The notes: generated by a model not told the origin, from the sequence alone. DNA of 64,000 nucleotides from Parasphingopyxis sp. CP4 (GCF_013378055.1 NZ_CP051130.1:2899414-2963413), one strand, 5' to 3'. Counted from the first letter of the stretch, positions 9,095 through 18,311 are shown. Program-made: numbers and translations.

Positions 9095-10489
9095 ATGGCC
9101 AGTAACGCCAATGTTGGAGCAGGACTGAATCTGGGCAAATTCGCCCAGGCCACCGAACTGCGCCAGCGCATCTGGTTTACGCTCGGCGCGTTGATCATTT
9201 TCCGCCTGCTGAGCTTTGTGCCACTGCCCGGAATCGATCCAGTTGCCCTGCAAGATGTCGTCAACCTGACCCAGGACAATACGGGCGGCGGCGGCATCCT
9301 GAATGTCTTCAATACATTTTCCGGTGGTTCGCTGGAGCGGATGAGTATCATCGCGCTCGGCGTGATGCCCTATATTACGGCCTCGATCGTCGTGCAGATG
9401 GCGGCGGCTCTCTCGCCGACGCTCAATGCGATCAAGAAAGAGGGCGAAAGCGGCCGCAAAAAGCTCAACCAATATACCCGTTATGGTACTGTCGGCCTGA
9501 CCGCCGTTCAGGGCTATTTCCTGGCTGTCGGCCTTGAAACGCTTGCCACTGCGCAGGGGCAACAGGTTATTGTCAGCGATAGTTACATGCTGTTCCGTAT
9601 CGGTGCTGTTGTCAGCCTGGTCGGGGGCACGATGTTCCTGATGTGGCTGGGTGAACAGATCACCTCGCGCGGCGTTGGTAATGGTGTTTCACTGATCATC
9701 ATGGCCGGTATCGTTGCGATGATGCCGACCGAGCTGATCCAGCTCTTCGCATCTGGCCAGACTGGCGCGATCCCGACCGGCTATGTCGTCGGCTTCCTGC
9801 TGCTGTTCGTCGGCCTGATCTTCGGCATCTGCTTCATGGAGCGGGCGCAGCGCCGGGTGCTCATTCAATATCCGAAACGCGCACAACAGCGCGGCGGCAT
9901 GACGCAGGAAAAATCGCACCTGCCGCTCAAGATCAACACCGCTGGTGTTATCCCGCCGATCTTCGCTTCGTCGCTGCTGCTGATGCCGCTGACCGTGGCG
10001 CAGTTCATGACAGGCGGTGTTGGCGGCGATACGGCGTCTACCAGTAACGAGCTGATGTTGACGATCACCAACGCGCTGGGCCGCGGCGGATCGCTGTACC
10101 TGATGCTCTATGCCGGCCTCATCATCTTCTTCTGCTTCTTCTACACGGCGGTTGTCTTCAACCCGGAAGAAACGGCGGACAATCTGAAGCGCTATGGCGG
10201 TTTCGTCCCTGGCATTCGCCCCGGCGAACGGACGGCGGAATATCTCGATTATGTGCTGACGCGCATCACCGTGGTCGGCGCAGCCTATCTGACATTGATC
10301 TGTCTGATACCGGAATTCCTGTCGACCCAGGCGGGCATCCAGGCCTTTGTGTTGGGCGGCACCAGCTTGCTGATTGTGGTCAATGTGACGATCGATACCG
10401 TCAGCCAGATCCAGAGCCACTTGCTCGCGCACCAATATGGTGATTTGATCAAGAAGGCTAAACTGAAAGGCGGGGGACAGCGCCGGTGA
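9095..10489 (+). CDS. secY: preprotein translocase channel subunit SecY
   Basis: 464 residues with ten predicted membrane segments. SecY forms the protein-conducting channel of the SecYEG translocon in the inner membrane. Family landmarks are PLPGIDP near residue 47, the plug region GGGILNVFNTFSGG, GVMPYITASIV and the cytoplasmic loop RRVLIQYPKRAQQR. The gap after rplO is 79 bases. The stop overlaps the GTG start of adk by three bases (GTGA), so coupling is likely. Confidence 0.98.
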   Translation: MASNANVGAGLNLGKFAQATELRQRIWFTLGALIIFRLLSFVPLPGIDPVALQDVVNLTQDNTGGGGILNVFNTFSGGSLERMSIIALGVMPYITASIVVQMAAALSPTLNAIKKEGESGRKKLNQYTRYGTVGLTAVQGYFLAVGLETLATAQGQQVIVSDSYMLFRIGAVVSLVGGTMFLMWLGEQITSRGVGNGVSLIIMAGIVAMMPTELIQLFASGQTGAIPTGYVVGFLLLFVGLIFGICFMERAQRRVLIQYPKRAQQRGGMTQEKSHLPLKINTAGVIPPIFASSLLLMPLTVAQFMTGGVGGDTASTSNELMLTITNALGRGGSLYLMLYAGLIIFFCFFYTAVVFNPEETADNLKRYGGFVPGIRPGERTAEYLDYVLTRITVVGAAYLTLICLIPEFLSTQAGIQAFVLGGTSLLIVVNVTIDTVSQIQSHLLAHQYGDLIKKAKLKGGGQRR

Positions 10490-11136
10490 ATATCATTCTG
10501 TTGGGCCCGCCAGGTGCGGGTAAAGGCACTCAGGCATCGAAGCTTGAGGATGAGCGCGGCATGATCCAGCTTTCTACCGGCGACATGTTACGCGCGGCCG
10601 TAGCAGCAGAAACACCGGTTGGGCTCCAGGCCAAGGATGTGATGGCCCGCGGTGATCTGGTCTCCGACGAAATCGTTACCGGCATTCTCTCCGATCGTCT
10701 CGATGAAGACGATGTGAAGGGTGGCTTCATCCTTGATGGCTATCCGCGCACCGAAGCCCAGGCCCATTCGCTCGACGAGCTGCTCGCTGCCAAAGGTATG
10801 AAGCTTGATCATGTGATCGAACTGGTCGTTGACGAGGACGCGCTTGTTGAGCGGATTACGGGCCGTTTCACCTGCGGCAATTGCGGCGAAGGCTATCACG
10901 ACACCTTCAAGCAACCCAAGGTTGAAGGCGTGTGCGATGTGTGCGGCAATAGTGAATTCAAACGCCGCGCCGACGATAATGCGGAATCCGTGCGGACCCG
11001 GATGAACGAATATCGCACCAAGACAGCCCCAATCATCCCGCATTACGAACCCAAGGGCCTGGTACGCCGGGTCGATGGCATGGCCGATATCGAAACGGTC
11101 AGCGACGCAATCGGCGCAGTACTCGACCAAGGCTAG
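10486..11136 (+). CDS. adk: adenylate kinase with zinc-type LID
   Basis: 216 residues from a GTG start overlapping the secY stop. Adenylate kinase converts ATP and AMP to two ADP in the cytoplasm. The P-loop GPPGAGKGT is at residues 7-15 and the DGYPRT motif is in the AMP region. The LID carries four cysteines, C130, C133, C150 and C153, the arrangement that binds structural zinc in many adenylate kinases but is absent from E. coli Adk. The usual next gene, rpsM, is 4.5 kb further on. Confidence 0.98.
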   Translation: MNIILLGPPGAGKGTQASKLEDERGMIQLSTGDMLRAAVAAETPVGLQAKDVMARGDLVSDEIVTGILSDRLDEDDVKGGFILDGYPRTEAQAHSLDELLAAKGMKLDHVIELVVDEDALVERITGRFTCGNCGEGYHDTFKQPKVEGVCDVCGNSEFKRRADDNAESVRTRMNEYRTKTAPIIPHYEPKGLVRRVDGMADIETVSDAIGAVLDQG

Positions 11137-11208
11137 GCCTCGCTCGACGAGCGGCTGGCGGGTTTCCCCAAATTTGCTATTCTTCGCCTGAGGGATCGGG
11201 AGGGATAG

Positions 11209-11727
11209 ATGTTTCGAACAATAGCATGTGCATTGGCAATTGCGGTTGCCACGCCGGCGGCTGCCGACGTCACATTGGCCGATCATGGCTTTGTGACGTC
11301 CAACAGCGCCGAGGTGTCTGCAAGCCCGGCTGAGGTCTGGGCGGCGCTGGTCGAACCGGCGCGCTATTGGAGCGGCGATCATAGCTGGTCGGGCGACGCG
11401 GCGAATTTCTCGCTCGATCCGGTTGGCGGCGGGTGTTTCTGCGAAAATTGGGGCGAGGGCAATTCGGTTGAGCATATGCGCGTCGTGATGGTGCGGCCCA
11501 ATGCCATGCTGCGGTTATCAGGCGCGCTGGGTCCGTTGCAGAGCGAAGGGCTGGCCGGAGCTTTGACCTGGCAGCTGGATGCGACCGATACCGGAACGCG
11601 CATCACCCAGACGATGAGCGTTGGCGGCCATATGCAGTTTGATCGCGAAACCTTTGCGCCGATCGTCGATAGCGTCGTCCGCGAACAGTTTGATCGCCTC
11701 GTGGCTCTATTCCCGGCTTCGGAGTGA
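11209..11727 (+). CDS. secreted SRPBCC-like protein
   Basis: 172 residues with a clear signal peptide (MFRTIACALAIAVATPAAA, cleavage near residue 19-20). The remainder, with SPAEVWAALVEPARYWSG near residue 45 and GTRITQTMSVGG later, resembles the START/SRPBCC hydrophobic-ligand-binding fold found in activator-of-Hsp90 and cyclase-like proteins. Two close cysteines (GGCFCENW) are notable for an exported protein. A GGGAGGGA ribosome binding site precedes the ATG. It stands alone between adk and gdhA. Ligand and function are unknown. Confidence 0.7.
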   Translation: MFRTIACALAIAVATPAAADVTLADHGFVTSNSAEVSASPAEVWAALVEPARYWSGDHSWSGDAANFSLDPVGGGCFCENWGEGNSVEHMRVVMVRPNAMLRLSGALGPLQSEGLAGALTWQLDATDTGTRITQTMSVGGHMQFDRETFAPIVDSVVREQFDRLVALFPASE

Positions 11728-11849
11728 GGGTCGGCGAGTAGGCCGCCCGCTTGGCTGTCACCGCTTTCTCCATCTGCTACACAGCCTTACCGATCGGGCT
11801 CGAATCGCCTGAGGGTTGCGCTTCTGGGTTTCTTAAGGGGGGAGATACA

Positions 11850-13208
11850 ATGGCAGTCAGCGATCACGTTAATCTCGAACAATTCATGGCCGGTGTTGAA
11901 AAACGCAATATGGGCCAGACCGAGTTCATCCAGGCTGTTCGCGAAGTGGCCCAGGACATATTCGATTTTATCGCCGACAAGGAAGAATATCACGAAGCCC
12001 AGATCCTGCGCCGCATCGCCGAGCCGGATCGCGTCGTTTCGTTCCGCGTTTGCTGGGAAGATGATAATCATAATATCCGCGTTCAGCGCGGCTGGCGGGT
12101 TCAGAACAATAATGCGATCGGCCCTTATAAGGGCGGCATTCGCTTTCATCCGAGCGTCAATGAAAGCATTCTCAAATTCCTCGCTTTCGAACAGACTTTC
12201 AAAAATTCGCTGACCGGGCTTCCAATGGGCGGCGGCAAGGGTGGCTCCAACTTCAATCCCAAGGGCAAGTCGGACAGCGAAGTCATGCGCTTCTGCCAGT
12301 CCTTCATGACCGAACTCTATCGCCATATCGGCCCGGATACAGACGTCCCGGCCGGCGATATCGGCGTTGGCGGGCGTGAGATCGGCTATATGTTCGGTCA
12401 GTATAAGCGGATCACCAATCGCTGGGAGGGCGTGCTCACTGGCAAGGCGGTCGAATATGGCGGATCGCAGATGCGGCCCGAAGCGACCGGCTATGGCGCG
12501 GTGTATTTTCTCCAGAATATGCTCAAGCATCAGGGCCAGGATGTCGAAGGCAGAACGACGATCATCTCTGGCTCCGGCAATGTTGCCACCCATGCGGCCG
12601 AAAAGATCGTAGAGCTGGGCGGCAAGGTGCTCACTCTCTCCGATAGCGGCGGCTTCATCCATGATCCCGACGGCATCGATCAAGAGAAGATCAACTGGGT
12701 GAAGGAACTCAAGACCGAGCGGCGCGGCCGGATCAGCGAATATGCCGATCATTTCACCAACGCGACCTTTCATGAAGGCGCGCGGCCCTGGCGGGTTGAG
12801 GCAGAACTGGCGCTGCCGTGCGCCACGCAGAACGAGCTCAATGGCGATGAAGCGCGGGCCATGGTCAAGAATGGCGTGATTGCGGTTTCGGAAGGGGCGA
12901 ATATGCCGACAACCCTGGAAGGCGTGGATGTCTTCCATGACGCCCATATCATGTATGCGCCGGGCAAGGCGGCCAATGCAGGCGGGGTTGCCGTGTCTGG
13001 CCTTGAGATGAGCCAGAATTCAGAACGCGTTTCTTGGCATACCGAGCGCCTCGGCGATCTGCTCCAGGATATCATGAAGGATATTCACGAAAAATCGGCC
13101 GAATATGGCAGCGACGAAGATGGCGGTTACGTCAACTATGTGAAGGGCGCGAATATCGCCGGCTTCAAAAAGGTTGCCGATGCGATGCTGGCCTTCGGGG
13201 TCGTCTAG
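11850..13208 (+). CDS. gdhA: NADP-specific glutamate dehydrogenase
   Basis: 452 residues from ATG 11850, preceded by a strong purine-rich site (AAGGGGGGAGA). An in-frame codon at 11751 was rejected because the family starts close to MAVSDHVNLEQF. It matches the hexameric bacterial type: SFRVCWEDD, the GPYKGGIRFHPSV segment, and the substrate-binding lysine in GLPMGGGKGGSNF (Lys130), then GSGNVATHAAEK for NADP binding. It aminates 2-oxoglutarate with ammonia to make glutamate. It interrupts the ribosomal gene order. Confidence 0.96.
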   Translation: MAVSDHVNLEQFMAGVEKRNMGQTEFIQAVREVAQDIFDFIADKEEYHEAQILRRIAEPDRVVSFRVCWEDDNHNIRVQRGWRVQNNNAIGPYKGGIRFHPSVNESILKFLAFEQTFKNSLTGLPMGGGKGGSNFNPKGKSDSEVMRFCQSFMTELYRHIGPDTDVPAGDIGVGGREIGYMFGQYKRITNRWEGVLTGKAVEYGGSQMRPEATGYGAVYFLQNMLKHQGQDVEGRTTIISGSGNVATHAAEKIVELGGKVLTLSDSGGFIHDPDGIDQEKINWVKELKTERRGRISEYADHFTNATFHEGARPWRVEAELALPCATQNELNGDEARAMVKNGVIAVSEGANMPTTLEGVDVFHDAHIMYAPGKAANAGGVAVSGLEMSQNSERVSWHTERLGDLLQDIMKDIHEKSAEYGSDEDGGYVNYVKGANIAGFKKVADAMLAFGVV

Positions 13209-13247
13209 CGGCAACTGTCAGCCTGGCAAGCCCGTAAATTTGATCTC

Positions 13248-13287
13248 GCTAATGCTATCGACTACAGATGTAGTCGATAGCATTAGC
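13248..13287. promoter_or_regulatory. perfect 19-base inverted repeat, BlaI/MecI-type operator candidate
   Basis: Arms 13248-13266 and 13269-13287 are exact reverse complements separated by GA. The centre reads CTACA-GA-TGTAG, matching the TACA-NN-TGTA core known for BlaI/MecI/CopY-family repressors. It ends 29 bases before the S41-like peptidase start. There is no T-run after it, so it is not a typical gdhA terminator. No blaI-like gene is in the window, so the regulator is unassigned. Confidence 0.6.
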
Positions 13288-13316
13288 CCGTGCGTTTGCA
13301 CGGAACAGGAGACGGG

Positions 13317-14981
13317 ATGAAGACGGGAATTGCGTGGCTGATCGCCGCATCATTGGCTGGAATGTCAGTCGCTGGCGCGACCGCCCAAGCGCAAGCGCCT
13401 GTTCCCGAAGAGACAGCCCAGTTTTTCAGCGGCAACTGGGAAGGCGAAATGGCGCCGCCCCGCTGGCCCGCCTATCTGCATATCAGTCTCGATCTGTCAG
13501 CTGATCCTGTCGGATCGATCTACACATTGGGACAGACGATTGAGCTTGGCGATCCGCGCTATGATGGCGAGACGCTGACCGTGTCATTGATCGGCCCCTG
13601 GTCGATCACGCCGCGTATCCATCTGCGCCAGACCGATGACGGCCTGGTTGGCGACTGGCAGGAGGAAGATAGCCACTATCCGATGTGGCTTGGACGGGTG
13701 CCGGACTTGCCGACCCCGGATGATCGCACGGCGGCCTGGTTGCAGGATATCGACACGCTCGATACCCGCTTCCTCCGATTTGATCGCAGCTTTGATGCGG
13801 AGGCACGCGCGGAGTTTCGGCGCCGTCTCGCCACGCTGCGCGATCACGTCGCCGATATGAGCGATGGCGAGATCGTGATCGCGCTTTCGCGCGCGGTGGC
13901 GCTGGCCGATAATGCCCATACGCGGCTCTATATGTTGCGAAACCGGACGGTCTTCCGGCGCCTGCCAATTCGTTTCTGGTGGTTCGGAGACAGCCTCCGC
14001 GTGGTCAGCGCGAACGAAGATCATCGGCATCTGCTCGGCTGCCAAGTCGATATGATAGCTAGCACATCGGCATTGCAGGCGCGGGAGATTGCCGCGACTG
14101 CCGTGTCCGGCAATGCGTCCTGGGCAAATTACAAATCAACTTATCTTCTATCGAGCCCGGAAACATTGCACGGCCTCGGCCTGGCAGCGCCCGACGCACC
14201 GGTAGAGCTGGGCGTGTCGGAATGCGGGGCTGGGCCGATCGTTGCAGTTTCGGCGTTGCCACTAGAACGATCCGACGATCCGGTTGAAGCGTGGTGGGAG
14301 CTGTCTCCCTTTCTTGCTGCCCAGCATGGCCGCGTGCAAGCCTTGGCCGATCGAACCGACAGCTTACCACTCTATCTGAGCCAGCCGGACAATCTGCATT
14401 GGTATCAGCGTCTCGAAGATCAGGGCATATTCTACGTTCAGCTCAATCGCGCCGAAGCGATGGGCGATCAGGATTTCGGCGATTTCTCTGAAGCCCTGCT
14501 CGCCGCCTTTCGCGCGCAGCCAAACCTGGCATTGGTGATTGACCTGCGCTTCAACACCGGCGGCAATGCCAGCCTGCTCGAAGATCTGATGGAGACATTG
14601 CAGGCTGAATCCACCGATATGCGCCGCTACATCATCACGGGCCGGGCAACATTTTCGGCCGGAATACTGGTGGCCGCAGAATGGCGCGAGGCCGGCCGCG
14701 TGACCCTTGTCGGCGAACCGGTGGGCGATGTGTTGGACTATTGGGCGGAAGGCGGGAATATCATTCTGCCCAATTCGCGCGTGAATGCGCATTTTGCCAA
14801 TGGCGCGCATCGCTATTCCGGTGCGCCATGCCCGGACAAGAATTACTGCCTGCAGGTCGATATCGACACGCTTGACCCAGATATCCCGCAAAGTGCGAGC
14901 TGGGACGACTATCTGAATGGCCGAGATCCCGCGCTCGAAAGCATCATTGCCGATTTGGCCGGAACCAGCCCAGCTGATTGA
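13317..14981 (+). CDS. exported S41-family peptidase-like protein
   Basis: 554 residues from ATG 13317, behind CAGGAGACGGG. A GTG at 13290 would put nine residues before the signal peptide and was rejected. Residues 1-25 form a signal peptide (ending ATAQA). The N-terminal part (about 30-130) resembles a lipocalin-like or beta-rich domain. The C-terminal part has S41 hallmarks: VIDLRFNTGGNASL and the nucleophile-type GRATFSAGI segment, followed by GEPVGD. S41 peptidases include C-terminal processing and tricorn-like proteases. The substrate is unknown. The palindrome just upstream suggests repressor control. Confidence 0.75.
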   Translation: MKTGIAWLIAASLAGMSVAGATAQAQAPVPEETAQFFSGNWEGEMAPPRWPAYLHISLDLSADPVGSIYTLGQTIELGDPRYDGETLTVSLIGPWSITPRIHLRQTDDGLVGDWQEEDSHYPMWLGRVPDLPTPDDRTAAWLQDIDTLDTRFLRFDRSFDAEARAEFRRRLATLRDHVADMSDGEIVIALSRAVALADNAHTRLYMLRNRTVFRRLPIRFWWFGDSLRVVSANEDHRHLLGCQVDMIASTSALQAREIAATAVSGNASWANYKSTYLLSSPETLHGLGLAAPDAPVELGVSECGAGPIVAVSALPLERSDDPVEAWWELSPFLAAQHGRVQALADRTDSLPLYLSQPDNLHWYQRLEDQGIFYVQLNRAEAMGDQDFGDFSEALLAAFRAQPNLALVIDLRFNTGGNASLLEDLMETLQAESTDMRRYIITGRATFSAGILVAAEWREAGRVTLVGEPVGDVLDYWAEGGNIILPNSRVNAHFANGAHRYSGAPCPDKNYCLQVDIDTLDPDIPQSASWDDYLNGRDPALESIIADLAGTSPAD

Positions 14982-15151
14982 TTGCTGACGGCAAGCACAG
15001 CGAACTCATTGATGCCACAACACATCGCTCTCTGATCAGCGTCAGGGCTGGCCATTAGCGCGAATCTGCGACACGGTTCGCCGGTGTAACCGCGACGTCC
15101 GGTTCAGCGAATAGACTGGCATAGGCAATTTACACTGCCAGGGAGGCAGCA

Positions 15152-15481
15152 ATGTTCGAAGCAATTAATGAATGGTTTTTGAGTTTGGGCGCGGACTATG
15201 GCGTTAATCCTTACATCTTCGGCGGGATCTATGTTGGTGCCGTGCCCTTTTTCCTGGCCACGGTTGGCTGGATGGTCCGCCGGAAGCGGCGCGGTGAATC
15301 GATCACCTTCCAACTCATAATCGCCGGATTTCTAGCCATGTCAGCCTATATTTACCTGATTTTTGCCGGCCAGAACCTCGCTTGGTGGGTCTATGCGATC
15401 ATCGCCTTGCTGGTAATTTACAGTATCTGGTCGTTGATCAAGAAAGCGCGCGAACCGGCCCCGGAGCCGAGCGCCGAGTAG
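15152..15481 (+). CDS. small integral membrane protein
   Basis: 109 residues with three hydrophobic segments, approximately residues 20-39, 51-68 and 73-92, separated by a basic loop (RRKRRGE), and a proline/glutamate tail. The ATG follows a GGGAGGCAG site. I recognise no family with certainty. It lies between the S41-like gene and the promoter of the alpha operon, on the same strand. The 170-base gap before it (14982-15151) holds nothing I can identify. Confidence 0.65.
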   Translation: MFEAINEWFLSLGADYGVNPYIFGGIYVGAVPFFLATVGWMVRRKRRGESITFQLIIAGFLAMSAYIYLIFAGQNLAWWVYAIIALLVIYSIWSLIKKAREPAPEPSAE

Positions 15482-15528
15482 GCCGTCCCGGCACTCGATT
15501 GAAAACGCCGCAAATCCGGACTGATGGC

Positions 15529-15557
15529 TTGACAGAATAGGGTCGAAATCCTATTTC
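15529..15557 (+). promoter_or_regulatory. promoter candidate of the alpha ribosomal operon
   Basis: A TTGACA hexamer at 15529-15534 (within GCTTGACA) is followed after 17 bases by TATTTC at 15552-15557 (within CCTATTTC). This fits the alphaproteobacterial housekeeping pattern of CTTGAC and CTATNT. It would give rpsM a leader of roughly 125 bases. The position is consistent with rpsM-rpsK-rpoA-rplQ being transcribed separately from the spc operon. Confidence 0.55.
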
Positions 15558-15687
15558 ACCCTCACTCCGAAGACACCGGTCTACCCGGCGGCGCGATTCG
15601 TGCGTCCGTCGGGTTCGTTCGTTTTCGGTTCATGAAGCTTTGAGATGGGCGGTAGCCAAACCGTCTGTGGAGCAGGAGACAAACCAC

Positions 15688-16056
15688 GTGGCACGTATCG
15701 CTGGGGTCAACATCCCGACCCATAAGCGCGTTGAAATCGCGCTCACCTATATCCATGGCATTGGCCCCACAACGGCCAGAAAGCTGACGGAACAGCTCGG
15801 AATTCCTTTCGAGCGCCGAGTCCAGGACCTGACCGACGCCGAAGTCGTGCAGATCCGTGAAGCCATTGATGCCGATCATACCGTTGAAGGCGATCTTCGC
15901 CGCGAAACGGCAATGAACATCAAGCGGCTTATGGACCTCGCCTGCTATCGCGGCCTGCGTCATCGCAAAGGCTTGCCGGTTCGTGGCCAACGCACGCACA
16001 CCAATGCGCGCACCCGCAAGGGCAAGGCCAAGCCGATCGCTGGTAAGAAGAAATAG
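15688..16056 (+). CDS. rpsM: 30S ribosomal protein S13
   Basis: 122 residues from a GTG start at 15688, with an AGGAGA site at 15673-15678. An upstream codon at 15640 was rejected because (M)[18 protein letters not shown] is the family start. [13 protein letters not shown] and the basic tail [17 protein letters not shown] are diagnostic. S13 contacts the P-site tRNA and the 50S subunit. Confidence 0.97.
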   Translation: MARIAGVNIPTHKRVEIALTYIHGIGPTTARKLTEQLGIPFERRVQDLTDAEVVQIREAIDADHTVEGDLRRETAMNIKRLMDLACYRGLRHRKGLPVRGQRTHTNARTRKGKAKPIAGKKK

Positions 16057-16127
16057 TCAGCGTTTCCGGGCGCGGTACCGCCGCCGCCCGAACCGCTTCT
16101 CAGGATATCTAGGTAGGAATTGGAACC

Positions 16128-16517
16128 ATGGCTCGCGAACCGCAACGGGTAAAGCGCCGGCAAAAGAAGAACATCACATCGGGCGTCGCCCATGTGAATG
16201 CCACGTTCAACAACACACTCATCACGATCACCGATGCCCAGGGCAACGCGATCAGCTGGTCTTCGGCCGGCATGATGGGCTTCAAGGGTAGCCGCAAGTC
16301 GACCCCATATGCTGCGCAGGTTGCAGCTGAGGATGCCGGCAAGAAGGCTCAGGAACATGGCGTGCGTACGCTGGAAGTCGAAGTGAAGGGCCCGGGCTCG
16401 GGTCGTGAATCGGCGCTCCGCGCATTGCAGGCAGTTGGCTTCACGATCACATCCATCCGCGATGTGACGTCGATCCCGCATAATGGCGTTCGGCCGGCCA
16501 AGCGCCGCCGCGTCTAA
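16128..16517 (+). CDS. rpsK: 30S ribosomal protein S11
   Basis: 129 residues, normal length. [18 protein letters not shown] and the end [16 protein letters not shown] are family signatures. S11 helps shape the mRNA exit path of the 30S platform. It begins 71 bases after rpsM, behind AGGTAGGAA. Confidence 0.98.
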   Translation: MAREPQRVKRRQKKNITSGVAHVNATFNNTLITITDAQGNAISWSSAGMMGFKGSRKSTPYAAQVAAEDAGKKAQEHGVRTLEVEVKGPGSGRESALRALQAVGFTITSIRDVTSIPHNGVRPAKRRRV

Positions 16518-16615
16518 ATGCACAACGGGAGGCGGTGGGCTCCGCTCTCTCGCACAAGAATGTTTTTACAGGCAGAGGCCAGCCCCGCCTCCGCCAAACC
16601 GCCAAGGGGAATACC

Positions 16616-17689
16616 GTGTCCGTCAACATGAAAAACTGGCAAGAGCTCAAAAAGCCCAATGGTCTGGAAAAGAAGAGCGGCGGCGATGCATCGCGCAAAG
16701 CGACCTTCGTTGCTGAACCGCTTGAGCGTGGCTTTGGCCTGACGCTCGGCAATGCGCTGCGCCGCACGTTGCTGTCTTCGCTTCAGGGTGCGGCCATCAC
16801 GTCGATCAAGATCGAAAACGTCCTGCACGAATTCTCGTCGCTGGCCGGTGTGCGCGAAGACGTCACCGACATCGTCCTGAACATCAAGCAGGTTGCCATT
16901 GCGATGGAAGCCGAAGGCACCAAGCGCCTCCAGCTTTCCGCCACTGGCCCAGCTGAAGTAAAGGCTGGCGACATCACCACATCGGGCGATATCGAAATCC
17001 GTAACCCGGATCTCGTTATCTGCCATCTCGATGAAGGTGCGACGCTCAACATGGAACTGACCGCCAGTACCGGCAAAGGCTATGTTCCGGCGGCCCAGAA
17101 CCGCCCGGCCGATGCGCCGATCGGTCTGATCCCGGTCGACAGCCTCTATTCGCCGGTTCAGCAGGTGGCTTACAAGGTCGAGAACACCCGCGTTGGGCAG
17201 GAACTCGATTATGACAAGCTGACGCTGACCATCGAAACCGATGGCACGGTGACCCCGGAAGATTCGCTCGCTTATGCCGCGCGCATTCTTCAGGACCAGC
17301 TGCAGCTGTTCGTCCATTTCGACGAAGAACTGCCGGCACCGACCCAGGCTATCGGCGAAGCCGCGACCCCGGGCATGCTCGGCGGCGCCGCTGCAGAGGG
17401 CGATACCAACCAGCTCAACCGTTACCTCCTCAAAAAGGTCGACGAGCTGGAACTGTCGGTCCGGTCTGCCAACTGCCTCAAGAACGACAACATCATCTAT
17501 ATCGGCGATCTGGTTCAGAAGACCGAAGCCGAGATGCTGCGCACGCCGAACTTCGGCCGCAAGTCGCTCAATGAGATCAAGGAAGTCCTCGCCACTATGG
17601 GCCTGCGCCTCGGCATGGATATCCCCGGCTGGCCGCCTGAAAATATCGAGGAAATGGCCAAGAAGCTTGAGCAGGAACTGCTCGGCTAA
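16616..17689 (+). CDS. rpoA: RNA polymerase subunit alpha
   Basis: 357 residues from a GTG at 16616, with an AAGGGGA site just upstream. An in-frame codon at 16535 was rejected because its leader is not homologous, while [15 protein letters not shown] is the familiar sphingomonad start. The assembly domain is marked by [19 protein letters not shown], and the C-terminal domain by [16 protein letters not shown] and [19 protein letters not shown]. Alpha dimerises to nucleate the polymerase and its C-terminal domain contacts UP elements and activators. Confidence 0.98.
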   Translation: MSVNMKNWQELKKPNGLEKKSGGDASRKATFVAEPLERGFGLTLGNALRRTLLSSLQGAAITSIKIENVLHEFSSLAGVREDVTDIVLNIKQVAIAMEAEGTKRLQLSATGPAEVKAGDITTSGDIEIRNPDLVICHLDEGATLNMELTASTGKGYVPAAQNRPADAPIGLIPVDSLYSPVQQVAYKVENTRVGQELDYDKLTLTIETDGTVTPEDSLAYAARILQDQLQLFVHFDEELPAPTQAIGEAATPGMLGGAAAEGDTNQLNRYLLKKVDELELSVRSANCLKNDNIIYIGDLVQKTEAEMLRTPNFGRKSLNEIKEVLATMGLRLGMDIPGWPPENIEEMAKKLEQELLG

Positions 17690-17698
17690 AGGGAATAT

Positions 17699-17764
17699 GT
17701 GCTCCGGCGAAGGCCGGAGCCCAGTTCCTTCCATAGGCCTAGGCTCCGGCCTTCGCCGGAGCAC
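17699..17764. repeat. paired REP-like palindromes between rpoA and rplQ
   Basis: A 23-base arm at 17699-17721 and its exact reverse complement at 17742-17764 flank a 20-base spacer. Each arm is itself a hairpin, CTCCGGC-GAAG-GCCGGAG. This is the head-to-head arrangement of bacterial interspersed mosaic elements built from REPs. The same sequence type is, to my knowledge, common in sphingomonad intergenic regions. It lies within an operon and would form strong RNA hairpins between two translated genes. Confidence 0.85.
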
Positions 17765-17848
17765 AATAGGGGAAAGGGCGACACCCCTGAAACGTCGCCT
17801 GGTCTTGGGTACCTGATACGGCCCCTGAACGAACAAAGGATAAGAACC

Positions 17849-18277
17849 ATGCGTCACAAAAAAGCGCACCGTAAACTCAATCGCACGTCGAGCCATCGCA
17901 AGGCGATGCTCCGCAACATGGCGGCTGGCCTCATCAAGCATGAGCAGATCCTGACGACCTTGCCCAAGGCAAAGGAATTGCGGCCCTATGTTGAGAAGCT
18001 GATCACGCTGGCGAAGAAGGGCGGCCTGTCTAACCGTCGTCTCGCCATGTCCCGCCTGATGGACGAAACCCAGCTCAAAAAGCTGTTTGACGTATTGGGT
18101 GAGCGCTATTCCGATCGCGACGGTGGATACAGCCGGGTGATCAAGGCTGGCTATCGTCAGTCGGACGCCGCGCCGATGGCAGTCATCGAGCTTGTTGATC
18201 GTGACGAAGAGGCGAAAGGCCAGGATTCCGGTCCGGTCGAAGTCGACGAAGTCTTTGCAGACGAGGTCGCCGCCTAA
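17849..18277 (+). CDS. rplQ: 50S ribosomal protein L17 with acidic tail
   Basis: 142 residues from ATG 17849 behind AAAGGATAAG. A codon at 17699 is in frame but falls in the REP element and was rejected. [20 protein letters not shown] and the ADEIVA-type region replaced here by [14 protein letters not shown] identify L17. The core ends near residue 118; the rest ([18 protein letters not shown]) is acidic, longer than in E. coli. It is the last gene of the alpha operon. Confidence 0.97.
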   Translation: MRHKKAHRKLNRTSSHRKAMLRNMAAGLIKHEQILTTLPKAKELRPYVEKLITLAKKGGLSNRRLAMSRLMDETQLKKLFDVLGERYSDRDGGYSRVIKAGYRQSDAAPMAVIELVDRDEEAKGQDSGPVEVDEVFADEVAA

Positions 18278-18311
18278 CGGCAGACTATCCGACACCAGTT
18301 CGGTATTTTCC

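Noticed and set aside
11751..11849. Upstream in-frame start for gdhA
   Set aside because: The 33 extra codons have no similarity to glutamate dehydrogenases, and the strong ribosome binding site lies directly before 11850.
13248..13287. Terminator of gdhA
   Set aside because: The palindrome has a two-base loop and is followed by CCGTGCG rather than a T-run; its core matches a repressor site better.
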